Shown here piece by piece: positions 48,182-55,372 of a stretch of 64,000 bases of DNA. The DNA is from Flavobacterium sp. (GTDB lineage: Bacteria; Bacteroidota; Bacteroidia; Flavobacteriales; Flavobacteriaceae), in contig JAIXSK010000017.1 in the NCBI GenBank assembly GCA_027484725.1, positions 62,001 through 126,000 on the forward strand. Reading direction: 5' to 3'. The notes under the pieces are model-generated. The model was not told where the DNA came from, searched no databases, and was given only the letters and a program-made list of their open reading frames with translations. A program made the translations under genes and the position numbers. Positions within the stretch are counted from its first letter, which is position 1; each line of letters starts with the position of its first letter.

Positions 48182-48207
48182 AAATCCTCCCCTTCGGAGG
48201 ATTTTTT
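48182..48207 (+). terminator. Terminator of the RHS operon
   Basis: AAATCCTCC and GGAGGATTT pair around CCTTC, followed by Ts. Confidence 0.88.
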
Positions 48208-48352
48208 ATATCCCACCCCTGCCTATTTGCCCGTTTTTAATAGGTTTTAACAGCTTTTCGTTACCGCTTTGAGGTACGCAAATAAATCACAGTTTGGGGC
48301 ATTAGCTTAATGATGCGTGTAAAGTTTTTATATTTTTTGGCTAACTACATGA

Positions 48353-48736
48353 AGTGTCTCGGTTTGACACAGAAAATTTTACAGCCATTTTAAAAAAATC
48401 AAAAAAAGTGTCTCAAAAGACTACACTTTTTAAAATCTGTGCGTATTTATGAGATAGATAGTTTCAATCAAACCCTTGTATGGATTTGTTGTATCTCATC
48501 ACTAACAAAATACTAACTGATTAAAAAAATGAAGTATGAAAACATAAAAGAGTTTACCCAAACCACAAAAGCCAGTAAAAGCAAAGTATATCGTTTCTAC
48601 AAAAAGAATCTAGAGCTATGGAGCGATACCAAACTAAAAAACAACAAACGTTTATTTCCTGTTGACCATGCCCGATATTTTGACAGCGAGGTGATGTTTG
48701 ATGAAAATAAAATCTTGAGACAAGAAAACCAATCGA
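48353..48736 (+). repeat. Direct repeat, copy 1 (HTH-HUH unit, left)
   Basis: Matches 57137-57521 in the same orientation. From the ATG on (48529-48736 against 57314-57521) the two differ at only about five of 208 positions; upstream they are more diverged but share the hairpin, CCCTTGTATGGA and AACAAAATACTAAC. Confidence 0.8.
48403..48431 (+). repeat. Hairpin upstream of the HTH-HUH gene
   Basis: Perfect 9-bp arms AAAAAGTGT and ACACTTTTT around CTCAAAAGACT. The second copy (57188-57217) keeps it with one mismatch. Hairpins near the ends are where HUH enzymes of known transposons bind and nick, so this is a candidate recognition site, or else a terminator. Confidence 0.5.
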
Positions 48737-49164
48737 TGAGAAATTTAATTGATTGTTTGTCTGATAAAACAAGCTATCAGCATACTTTTTGGCAAATGGA
48801 CTGGAGTTTCTTTTTTACGATAGCTTATAAAAATGACCGCCAAAAGAAAAGCTGCTTTAAACAGATGCATGGCCTTTATGACTTTATATTGAAAAAGTAT
48901 GGTGATAGAACAGAGCTAAGAATGTTCTTTACCACTGAACCATTTACCAATCGAACAGGCTATCATAATCACTTTGTTATTTATATTTCAAACCAAAAGC
49001 TACATGAGCAAATAGTAAGTGATGTGCGCGAGTATTTTAGTTATGACCGCGTTGATGTGCGTTTGTATGATAAATACAAAGCAGCACTGTTCTATATCAG
49101 CAAAGATGGGCTTAGTGGTGAAGATTGGGATTTTATCAATAACAGTAAAAAAACCACTGAATGA
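48529..49164 (+). CDS. HTH-HUH endonuclease-like (Rep/transposase-type) protein
   Basis: 211 residues. Residues 1-65 look like an HTH/excisionase-type DNA-binding domain (ASKSKVYRFYKKNLELW; RLFPVDHARYF). Residues 90-200 have the order of motifs of a rolling-circle Rep: motif 1 FFFTIAY (94-100), the metal-binding HxH in GYHNHFVIYIS (His 146 and 148) after TEPF, and a catalytic Tyr/Lys motif FYISKD (Tyr 189, Lys 192). The central residue of HxH is Asn rather than hydrophobic, so the call is not certain. It follows the toxin/immunity cassette; a truncated copy follows the orphan cassette at 57314. Confidence 0.6.
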   Translation: MKYENIKEFTQTTKASKSKVYRFYKKNLELWSDTKLKNNKRLFPVDHARYFDSEVMFDENKILRQENQSMRNLIDCLSDKTSYQHTFWQMDWSFFFTIAYKNDRQKKSCFKQMHGLYDFILKKYGDRTELRMFFTTEPFTNRTGYHNHFVIYISNQKLHEQIVSDVREYFSYDRVDVRLYDKYKAALFYISKDGLSGEDWDFINNSKKTTE

Positions 49165-49310
49165 TGAAAATGAAAATTACTTTATCACAGTTCAAAAATA
49201 TTCTCAAAACAGAACCGCTAAAGTTTCCGATAACTTTTAAAGGTGAGGATTTCACCTTTAACGAATTTGCAGAGTTTCAAAATTTGTTGCAACAGAAAAA
49301 GCGAGGTTAA
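49161..49310 (+). CDS. Small protein overlapping the HTH-HUH gene end
   Basis: 49 residues, MMKMKITLSQFKNILKTEPL to LLQQKKRG. ATG at 49161 or 49164 overlaps the stop of the HUH-like gene, so translation is coupled, and the frame ends exactly at a terminator. The second half (FKGEDFTFNEFAEFQNLLQQ) looks like a short helical module. No family recognised. Confidence 0.5.
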   Translation: MMKMKITLSQFKNILKTEPLKFPITFKGEDFTFNEFAEFQNLLQQKKRG

Positions 49311-49326
49311 CCACCTCGTTTTTTTA
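49302..49326 (+). terminator. Terminator of the HTH-HUH transcript
   Basis: CGAGGT and ACCTCG pair around TAACC and are followed by eight Ts. Confidence 0.87.
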
Positions 49327-49402
49327 TAGTACAAAATCAGTTCAAAACCTTGTAAGCCCCAGGAAAACCTGGATTTTTCTTGTTTATTGATTTCCAGGAG
49401 TT

Positions 49403-49410
49403 TAAATTTG
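49403..49410 (+). promoter_or_regulatory. -7 box TAAATTTG before the minimal recombinase
   Basis: Exact TAnnTTTG match. Transcription from it would begin inside the nested inverted repeat and leave a leader of about 125 nt before the ATG at 49541. Confidence 0.5.
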
Positions 49411-49525
49411 TTTCACTTTTAGCAATTAGTGAAAGTAAATGCGCAAACCCAGTAAAATCAAGGGCTCACAAAGGATGGTAAAACATCCGCTTTCACTAAG
49501 ATGTAAAAAGCAATAAAAGTGAAAC
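49410..49525. repeat. Nested inverted-repeat structure upstream of the minimal recombinase
   Basis: Outer arms GTTTCACTTTT (49410-49420) and AAAAGTGAAAC (49515-49525) are perfect inverted copies of 11 bp. Inner arms TTAGTGAAAG (49426-49435) and CTTTCACTAA (49490-49499) are perfect over 10 bp. All four carry the core TTTCACT or its complement. The 54-nt centre has its own hairpin GGATG/CATCC. The order outer-inner-centre-inner-outer recalls integron attC sites or an invertase/recombinase control region. Confidence 0.75.
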
Positions 49526-49540
49526 TAAAAACAGAAAAAT

Positions 49541-50116
49541 ATGGCACTTAAAGGACAAAAAACAACCAGTGATTTTTTAGAATGGGACAAGATGCAGAGC
49601 ATCGTTTTAAAATTAGAGCGTGACGGTGATTTAAAATTTGCTTTACTCATTGCAACGGGTTCTTATATCGGATTAAGAATTTCGGACTTATTACAACTTC
49701 GATGGAATCAAGTACTAAACCAAGAATATTTTAGCATTACGGAAAAGAAAACCAAAAAGAGCAGACGGGTTACAATCAACCCTGAATTACAAATCATTCT
49801 AAACCGTTTGTTTATTCAGTTACAAGCCAGCGAAAACGATTTGATGTTTGTTAACCGCTTCGGAGATAAACCGTTTTCAATTCAATATGTCAACTCAAAA
49901 TTGAAAGATATTTTTAGCACTTATAAAATCCGTGGTCAATACTCAAGTCATTTTATGAGAAAAACACTCGGTCGCAGAGTTTGGGAGGTCAATAAATATA
50001 GTGACCAAGCTTTGTTGTTATTATCACAGCTTTTTAATCATGCTAACGTATCAACCACTAAAATATACCTCGGCATTAGAGAGCAGGAAATCAGTAACCT
50101 ATATTTAAGCGTATAG
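49541..50116 (+). CDS. Minimal tyrosine recombinase (catalytic domain only)
   Basis: 191 residues with the complete catalytic set: Arg 46 in YIGLRISDLL, Lys in TKKSRRV, HFMRK (His and Arg), LFNHANVST (His) and the Tyr in KIYLGI. There is no N-terminal core-binding (SAM-like) domain, so it is of the size of the Fim-type DNA invertases rather than of phage integrases. It lies 15 nt after the nested inverted repeat. A switch or cassette-moving role is inferred. Confidence 0.82.
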   Translation: MALKGQKTTSDFLEWDKMQSIVLKLERDGDLKFALLIATGSYIGLRISDLLQLRWNQVLNQEYFSITEKKTKKSRRVTINPELQIILNRLFIQLQASENDLMFVNRFGDKPFSIQYVNSKLKDIFSTYKIRGQYSSHFMRKTLGRRVWEVNKYSDQALLLLSQLFNHANVSTTKIYLGIREQEISNLYLSV

Positions 50117-50324
50117 GGGGCGAAAATTTTTTTCGTAAAAATTCAACCTTGTTTTTGTGTTCTATTGCGAATTATTCAACAAAAATATATGCCGAACCCA
50201 TTTAATTCAATGGGTCGAGTTAAATGACTGATTATTAGCACAAAAACAAACATGGTGAATTTCTTACATTGAAAACTTCGCAATTGGCAATTTTGGGGTG
50301 TTTTTTTATTGGTAAAACCCTCTA

Positions 50325-50332
50325 TATCTTTG
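50325..50332 (+). promoter_or_regulatory. -7 box TATCTTTG for the Toprim/NTPase operon
   Basis: Exact TAnnTTTG match. It would give a leader of about 200 nt before the ATG at 50541, including the four hairpins at 50376-50501. No clear -33 box at normal distance. Confidence 0.5.
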
Positions 50333-50375
50333 TACTCGGAAATCCAAAAGAAAGTTTCTTGCAAGTAAATTTTCG

Positions 50376-50501
50376 TCATTCTAATAGCTAAAGAATGATT
50401 CAGAGCTGATGGGATTAGCTACCCTATCAGCTCATAAAAATCAATTAAAAAATTATGTAGTTACAAATTCGGTGAAATATCCGAACAGCCATTGTTATGG
50501 C
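50376..50501 (+). ncRNA. Structured leader candidate (four consecutive hairpins)
   Basis: TCATTCT/AGAATGA (50376-50398), GAGCTGAT+GGG/CCC+ATCAGCTC with one bulge (50403-50433), TTCGG/CCGAA (50468-50485) and GCCAT-TGTT-ATGGC (50488-50501). They lie between a -7 box and the Toprim gene. Could be a regulatory leader, a small RNA or single-strand recombination sites; no known riboswitch motif recognised. Confidence 0.45.
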
Positions 50502-50540
50502 CTAAAACGAAGTGTTTAATTTTTACATTTTAGCTTAATT

Positions 50541-51104
50541 ATGAATACATTAGAAGATATTTTTCGTTCTTTTGAAACAGGTATAAGAAGCAGCAAGGCT
50601 ATTAAACCTAAAGAGTATCTTAATAGACTAGGATTAGATTATAACAAGCTGCGTATTGGCTTTAATTCTGGTCAATTTCACCACAACAAAAAATCAGAGT
50701 TTAAAGATAAATGCGAAGCTTTGGGATTACTCACCAAAAGCGATGTAGGTGTAAATAAAAAAGGATTGACCCCTTACACAGTCTTTGGGAGGTATGGAAT
50801 CATTTTCCCACTACTTGACAAACATAATCAGATAGTCAATTTTTTTGCCATCAGATTTGATTTAGCGAGCCCAAAAGAAGAACACCTCAATAGTGAGGGT
50901 ATTTATCCCTGTTATCCAAATAAAAATACCAGACGATTGTATCTGACAGCGAATCTCATTGATTGTGCTAGTTTAACTCAAAGTAACATTCTTGAGAATA
51001 AAGATGCAGTGATGGCCTTACACAACGGTCAGGTACTACCTCAACACAAAGAAGCCATTAAATCACTGGTTGAATTAGAAGAAATCATAATTTTTAAAAA
51101 CTAA
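50541..51104 (+). CDS. DnaG-like/Toprim-fold protein with altered active site
   Basis: 187 residues. The order follows the DnaG catalytic core: KEYLNRLGLDYNKLRIGFNS, CEALGLLTK, FGRYGIIFPLLDKHNQIVNF (the GRVIFPI-like strand), HLNSEGIYPCYPN, then the Toprim segment YLTANLIDCASLTQS. In true Toprim proteins that last segment has a catalytic Glu (VEGYxD); here Ala-Asn stand in its place, so activity is doubtful. The N-terminal zinc finger is missing. It overlaps no gene; the NTPase starts 4 nt after it. Likely a replication or recombination cofactor of the mobile module. Confidence 0.6.
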   Translation: MNTLEDIFRSFETGIRSSKAIKPKEYLNRLGLDYNKLRIGFNSGQFHHNKKSEFKDKCEALGLLTKSDVGVNKKGLTPYTVFGRYGIIFPLLDKHNQIVNFFAIRFDLASPKEEHLNSEGIYPCYPNKNTRRLYLTANLIDCASLTQSNILENKDAVMALHNGQVLPQHKEAIKSLVELEEIIIFKN

Positions 51105-51108
51105 GCTC

Positions 51109-52779
51109 ATGGAACAAATCAAATCACAACTACAAGAATTGAGACCTGAGGTTGCTTTGAACTTTTTACAGTTGCCTGACGGGGAAAATCTAAATTCAAT
51201 GTGGTTAAATTATGGAACTGATGGATTATTGGAGTTTTTGAAAAACCCAATAGGTGAAAACCATCAGGCTAGCTTAGAAATTCATAGCGATTACAAGATT
51301 AGTTATAAAGGAAAAACGGGTACTTTTTTCATCATTGGTACTCTGCCGATGGACTTAGGGAATTTGAGGGTTTCACTTCAAATTTTAGAGCAAAGCAGTC
51401 AAAAGAAACATCGTTTAAAAATTGACTTATTCGATACTTTCAATGTACAATATCAATGCAAAGAACTTTCAGAAAAACATGGATTCGATGCTAATTTATT
51501 GGAAGCAGATTTAGTTCTATTGACCGATTTATTGGAACAATACAGAGAATCACTTTTTGAAGCTGAAATAAACCCTATAACCGACCAATATTCAGCAAAA
51601 GAACTCACACCCCAAGCACAGGAAAAAGCAGTGGAATTCCTGTCTAAAGCACGTCTGTTAAATAATATTGACAAGTTACTGGAGCAAACGGGTATTGTCG
51701 GGGAGGAAGAAAACAGAAAACTGCTTTTTGTATTGGCATCTAGTTATAAAATGCCGTATCCCTTACACGGATTAGTACAGGGAAGTTCAGGAGAAGGAAA
51801 AACCCACCTCATCAACTCAATGGCAGAATGTATGCCCCAAGAGGATGTAATGAACATGACCCGCATAACCAGTAAATCACTTTATCATTATCGAGAAAAA
51901 GAACTCATAAATAAATTGATACTAATACAGGATTTTGACGGACTAGATGAAGAAGCCCAATTCGCTTTTCGAGAAATGCAATCAGCTAAATTCCTGACCA
52001 GTTCAACGGTGGTAAAAGATATGTTCGGCAACACGAGAGGAAAAATGAAACAGGTACAGGCACATTTTGCAAGTCTTACCGCCACTACAAAAGCAGAGGT
52101 TTACTATGATAATATGAGCCGTTCAGTGGTCTTGGGTGTGGATGAAAGCCAAGAGCAAACACTCAGAATTATCAAAGCTCAGAACTTGAAAATTGCAGGA
52201 ATCAGTAACAGCGAAAACGAACAACAAGCAAAGCAACTTCTTAGAAATTGCATCAGGGTTTTAAAGAGCTATGATGTCGTAAATCCATTTGCGGATAAAT
52301 TGATACTGCCACTAGAGGCAAAGATGCTTAGAAGGCTAAATAGTCAGTTTCAAAACTTTGTTTCTCAATTGACTATTCTGCATCAATACCAACGCAAAAT
52401 TGATGCTAAAGGCAGGCTTTTAGCCACTAAAGAAGATATTCAAAATGCAGTTGAAATCTTTTTTAGCCCTATCATTATCAAGGTTGATGAACTCGATAAA
52501 AGCACCCGCCAATTCTTTGAGCTGCTCAAAGGATATGTAAAAAGTAAAGCCAATGGGAGCACATATAAATTCAATACCCGTGAAGTTCGACAAGAGCTTA
52601 ATATTAGTAAGACATCTGCCTTTAAATATATTCAGCTATTGAAAGAATTAGAGTATATCCAAGCTGTTGAGGGTTCTGAGAACAAAGGTTACAAATATGT
52701 TATTAGTTATTGGGATAATATGGAAAAACTAAAATCAAAGGTTAAAGCAGATTTAGAGAACCAATTAAAGAATTTGTAA
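51109..52779 (+). CDS. P-loop (AAA-type) NTPase with C-terminal winged helix
   Basis: 556 residues. The N-terminal 200 residues are alpha/beta without recognised motifs. Walker A is QGSSGEGKTH (about 224-233) and Walker B LILIQDFDGLDEEA; a later SLTATTKAEVYYDNMSRSVV may be the sensor and Arg finger. The C-terminal 80 residues look like a winged helix (TREVRQELNISKTSAFKYIQ). It is coupled to the Toprim-like gene, so they may form a primase/helicase-like pair. It could equally be a transposition regulator of the MuB or TniB kind. Confidence 0.65.
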   Translation: MEQIKSQLQELRPEVALNFLQLPDGENLNSMWLNYGTDGLLEFLKNPIGENHQASLEIHSDYKISYKGKTGTFFIIGTLPMDLGNLRVSLQILEQSSQKKHRLKIDLFDTFNVQYQCKELSEKHGFDANLLEADLVLLTDLLEQYRESLFEAEINPITDQYSAKELTPQAQEKAVEFLSKARLLNNIDKLLEQTGIVGEEENRKLLFVLASSYKMPYPLHGLVQGSSGEGKTHLINSMAECMPQEDVMNMTRITSKSLYHYREKELINKLILIQDFDGLDEEAQFAFREMQSAKFLTSSTVVKDMFGNTRGKMKQVQAHFASLTATTKAEVYYDNMSRSVVLGVDESQEQTLRIIKAQNLKIAGISNSENEQQAKQLLRNCIRVLKSYDVVNPFADKLILPLEAKMLRRLNSQFQNFVSQLTILHQYQRKIDAKGRLLATKEDIQNAVEIFFSPIIIKVDELDKSTRQFFELLKGYVKSKANGSTYKFNTREVRQELNISKTSAFKYIQLLKELEYIQAVEGSENKGYKYVISYWDNMEKLKSKVKADLENQLKNL

Positions 52780-52789
52780 TAATGTAAAG

Positions 52790-52844
52790 AACGCGTCAAG
52801 ACTAGTAAATACAGCCAATATAATGCTAGTGTTCGCGGTTTTTA
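52790..52844 (+). other. Imperfect nested hairpin between NTPase and recombinase genes
   Basis: AACGCG-ACTAG on one side and CTAGT-CGCGGTT on the other can pair (one bulge) and run into TTTT. May be a weak terminator or a recombinase site. Confidence 0.35.
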
Positions 52845-52872
52845 AAAGTGTGCTTATCAAACAAAAACATCT

Positions 52873-53790
52873 ATGAAAAAAGTAATACAAACTCCATCTT
52901 TTGAAAATCTCATCAATGATTTTGACCGTTATGTAAAAGTGAAAAATTACAAGCAAGGTAAAGGCAAGATGTTTCAATCATGTGTTAGCGAATTTCTGAT
53001 TTGGTTGGAAGAAAAAGGCATCAATAAAATCAAATCCGTAACCAGCAAACAATCCATTGATTACTTTGAATATTTGACCACAAGACCCAATAAACGCAGA
53101 GCGGGAACACTAGCCGAGAAAACCATCAAATTGCATTTATACGCTATTGGATTATTTCAAAAAAACTTGCTTGAGAAAAAAGAAATCGAAAACGGTTTTT
53201 ACATTCCAAGCATAGGCAGCGGCAACCAAACACCTCGAAACATTCTGAGCGTTGAAGAAATTAAAATCGTTTATCTAAGCTGCCAAAATGCACTTGAACA
53301 AGCTGTGCTGTCATTGGCCTATGGATGTGGTCTGAGACGCTCGGAAATCGAGGCTTTAAATGTAAGAGATATTCAATTCTCAAATGGAATGTTACTGGTC
53401 AGAAATGGCAAAGGAGGTAAAAGGCGTGAAGTTCCGATGAGCGATTCAGTACTAGAGTATTTAAAAAAGTATTTGTATAAGGAACGAGGTCAAAAATTGG
53501 ATAGTAAAAATCAACTAGAAGAAGCTTTTTTCATTAACAGCAAAGGCAAGCGCATGACTGGGGAGCATCTCAATGATACTTTAAAAAAGATGATTGAGCA
53601 AACCAATAATTATGAACTAATTAAAAAGGATTTAACGCTTCATTGTTTGCGCCACAGCATTGCAACCCACCTACAGGAAAACAACGCGGGATTTGACTTT
53701 ATACGTCGTTTTCTAGGTCATTCAGAAATAAATACCACCTACATCTATGCAATCAAAAACAAGAAACGAAAACCAGTAACAACCTTTTAA
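52873..53790 (+). CDS. Tyrosine recombinase/integrase (complete active site)
   Basis: 305 residues. N-terminal SAM-like DNA-binding domain at about 8-110, then the catalytic domain with Arg in CGLRRSEIEAL, Lys in GKGGKRREV, HCLRHS (His, Arg, His), FLGHSEINTT (His) and Tyr in YIYAIKN. XerC/D-like. It is followed after 10 nt by a second recombinase. Confidence 0.9.
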   Translation: MKKVIQTPSFENLINDFDRYVKVKNYKQGKGKMFQSCVSEFLIWLEEKGINKIKSVTSKQSIDYFEYLTTRPNKRRAGTLAEKTIKLHLYAIGLFQKNLLEKKEIENGFYIPSIGSGNQTPRNILSVEEIKIVYLSCQNALEQAVLSLAYGCGLRRSEIEALNVRDIQFSNGMLLVRNGKGGKRREVPMSDSVLEYLKKYLYKERGQKLDSKNQLEEAFFINSKGKRMTGEHLNDTLKKMIEQTNNYELIKKDLTLHCLRHSIATHLQENNAGFDFIRRFLGHSEINTTYIYAIKNKKRKPVTTF

Positions 53791-53800
53791 ATCATTACCA

Positions 53801-54679
53801 ATGGCAAAGCAAACATTTGAGCAGTTTTTACTTCAATCCCACACCAAGCAAACCGCCAATAGCTATTTGTTTGCGGTTAATCATTTTCTAAAGATGAATC
53901 CAAGTGCGAAACGGTACAAATATCAAAACATCGTTGACTACATGGATGAGATAGGCCAAAAAAAATCCAATGCTCAATATCGGGTAACAATTCTTTCGGC
54001 CATTAAAAAATATTATGATTATCTGATTGTGAACGGTTACAGAACCGAACACCCATGCAAACGACTAAACATCAAAGTAAAGCAGAACCAACCCATACAA
54101 ACGCAGGATTTATTTAGCAGTGAGGAGCTTCAACTACTATTAACCCGTGAAAATCGATACCAATACATTGACACACGTAATGCAGTGGTTTTATCTTTAC
54201 TAATTTATCAAGGTTTAGCCAGTGAAGAAATTATTAATATCGCTGTAAAAGACATCAACCTAGATGAGGCAAGTGTTTACCTCAAAGCATCAAATAACCT
54301 CAACCGTAGAACACTTGAATTGGTTAGCAGGCAAATGATATTATTTGAGAAATACATCACTGAGGTTCGCCCTAAACTACTTCGAGGCAGCACCGAAAAA
54401 CTTATCTTAAACAAACTAGGTAAACCGTTGTCAGTAGATGGAATTCATTCCATTGTTGAGCCATTAAAAAGTCTATTCCCAGAGAGAAACCTCAACCCTA
54501 AAACAATCCGCATGAGTGTGATTGCTAACTGGCTCAATGAAAAGAAAATTCCTTTAGAGCGAGTGCAGGAATTGGCAGGGCATAAATGGCCTGGTACAAC
54601 GGAGAAATATGTAAAAGTAAATGCAGACAATGAAAGAGAGTTGATAAATAGATTTTTTCCTATTCAATTAATTACTTAA
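53801..54679 (+). CDS. Tyrosine recombinase homologue with degenerate active site
   Basis: 292 residues. N-terminal core-binding domain (KQTANSYLFAVNHFLKMNPS), then a catalytic fold in which the first Arg is replaced: YQGLASEEI has Ala 140 where GLRxSE is expected. The HxxR box reads KTIRMS, so the His is Lys but the Arg remains; the later His (LAGHKWPGT) and Tyr (TEKYVK) are kept. It is probably a structural partner of the intact recombinase upstream, as seen in multi-recombinase elements. Confidence 0.82.
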   Translation: MAKQTFEQFLLQSHTKQTANSYLFAVNHFLKMNPSAKRYKYQNIVDYMDEIGQKKSNAQYRVTILSAIKKYYDYLIVNGYRTEHPCKRLNIKVKQNQPIQTQDLFSSEELQLLLTRENRYQYIDTRNAVVLSLLIYQGLASEEIINIAVKDINLDEASVYLKASNNLNRRTLELVSRQMILFEKYITEVRPKLLRGSTEKLILNKLGKPLSVDGIHSIVEPLKSLFPERNLNPKTIRMSVIANWLNEKKIPLERVQELAGHKWPGTTEKYVKVNADNERELINRFFPIQLIT

Positions 54680-54712
54680 CTTTGAGGTGTATAACACACT
54701 AAATTTTATTTT

Positions 54713-54844
54713 ATGGCACTTAAACCTGGACCTAAAAGAATAGCAGAATCGACTGGAAAACCTGACCAACGTCAGCGAGACAATAAAAATACGCCAGGGA
54801 ACACACCCTCGTTAAAACCGTCAAAAAGCTCACAAAAAAAGTAA
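54713..54844 (+). CDS. Short basic, probably disordered protein
   Basis: 43 residues: MALKPGPKRIAESTGKPDQR to KPSKSSQKK, rich in Lys, Pro, Ser and Asn. It starts 33 nt after the recombinase stop and is followed by a terminator, so it ends the operon. No family recognised; coding status rests on its place and on the frame ending before the hairpin. Confidence 0.45.
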   Translation: MALKPGPKRIAESTGKPDQRQRDNKNTPGNTPSLKPSKSSQKK

Positions 54845-54872
54845 TTTTCTAAAAGAAAATAAATCTTAATTA

Positions 54873-54904
54873 AAAGCCTGTTAATATTTTGACAGGCTTT
54901 TTGT
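54873..54904 (+). terminator. Terminator of the recombinase operon
   Basis: AAAGCCTGT and ACAGGCTTT pair perfectly (9 bp) around a 10-nt loop, followed by TTTG. Confidence 0.85.
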
Positions 54905-54929
54905 TTATCACTAACAATTTCAATTTGGA

Positions 54930-54958
54930 GGACAAAAATAAATTTCCATTTATTGTCC
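54930..54958. repeat. Inverted repeat GGACAA / TTGTCC
   Basis: GGACAA(AA)ATAAA and TTTATTGTCC pair around TTTCCA with a 2-nt bulge. Role unknown; it lies just behind the recombinase operon terminator. Confidence 0.4.
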
Positions 54959-55029
54959 TTCTACAAATCCACTTCAACACTTGATAAATCAATTTTCAAT
55001 ATAAAACTTAAAAATACAATACATTGATT

Positions 55030-55053
55030 TTTAAGAAGATTAATCTTCTTAAA
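55030..55053. repeat. Perfect 24-bp palindrome
   Basis: Half site TTTAAGAAGATT is followed directly by its reverse complement, with no spacer and no mismatch. It lies 73 nt upstream of the small membrane-protein gene at 55126. Candidate operator or recombinase/resolvase site. Confidence 0.65.
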
Positions 55054-55125
55054 CAAGCTGTTTTATGTCCTTTTTTTAATTAGCACTCTATTATACTTTG
55101 GCTCGATAGAAATTAAAAAATTAAA

Positions 55126-55305
55126 ATGAATAATTTGACAGCATTTTTTGCCTTTCTATTGATATTAACGGCTATGCTTATGGCATACCCTAAAAGAGGA
55201 AAAGCAGCAACTGAATGTTTAACTTCACTGATGAAAGCAATTCCGTTATACAAACTTTTTGAAGTATTGATTAAGTACATTAACCAAATCAATAAATCAC
55301 AGTAG
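55126..55305 (+). CDS. Small single-helix membrane protein
   Basis: 59 residues: MNNLTAFFAFLLILTAMLMA starts with one membrane helix, followed by a basic, helix-prone tail (YPKRGKAATEC; LYKLFEVLIKYINQINK). Unknown function; short hydrophobic proteins next to recombinase modules may be toxins, holins or nothing. It sits between the palindrome and the orphan RHS tip. Confidence 0.45.
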   Translation: MNNLTAFFAFLLILTAMLMAYPKRGKAATECLTSLMKAIPLYKLFEVLIKYINQINKSQ

Positions 55306-55320
55306 TGTTGACGTTATTGC

Positions 55321-55328
55321 TATATTTG
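55321..55328 (+). promoter_or_regulatory. -7 box TATATTTG before the orphan RHS tip
   Basis: Exact TAnnTTTG match, 60 nt before the first usable ATG (55388) of the orphan tip. Confidence 0.4.
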
Positions 55329-55372
55329 AAATACGTTCTTTATCTGTAATTGCTACCTAAAAAACTTATAAT

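Larger units (their letters stand above)
48031..48528. other. Intergenic region between immunity gene and HTH-HUH gene
   Basis: Holds the operon terminator (48182-48207), then AT-rich DNA without a supported gene, a GTGTC/GACAC small hairpin near 48353, and a strong hairpin at 48403-48431. From about 48353 on it matches the region before the second copy at 57137-57313. Confidence 0.5.
50117..50540. other. 424-nt noncoding region with promoter and hairpins
   Basis: No gene supported. Contains a hairpin CGAAAA/TTTTCG directly after the recombinase stop (50121-50135, possible terminator), ACCCATT/AATGGGT at 50196-50215, a -7 box at 50325-50332 and a row of hairpins at 50376-50501. Confidence 0.5.

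Noticed and set aside
50541..54679. A prophage replication module
   Set aside because: No capsid, terminase, tail or lysis genes are present anywhere in the window; a transposon- or plasmid-like module fits better.
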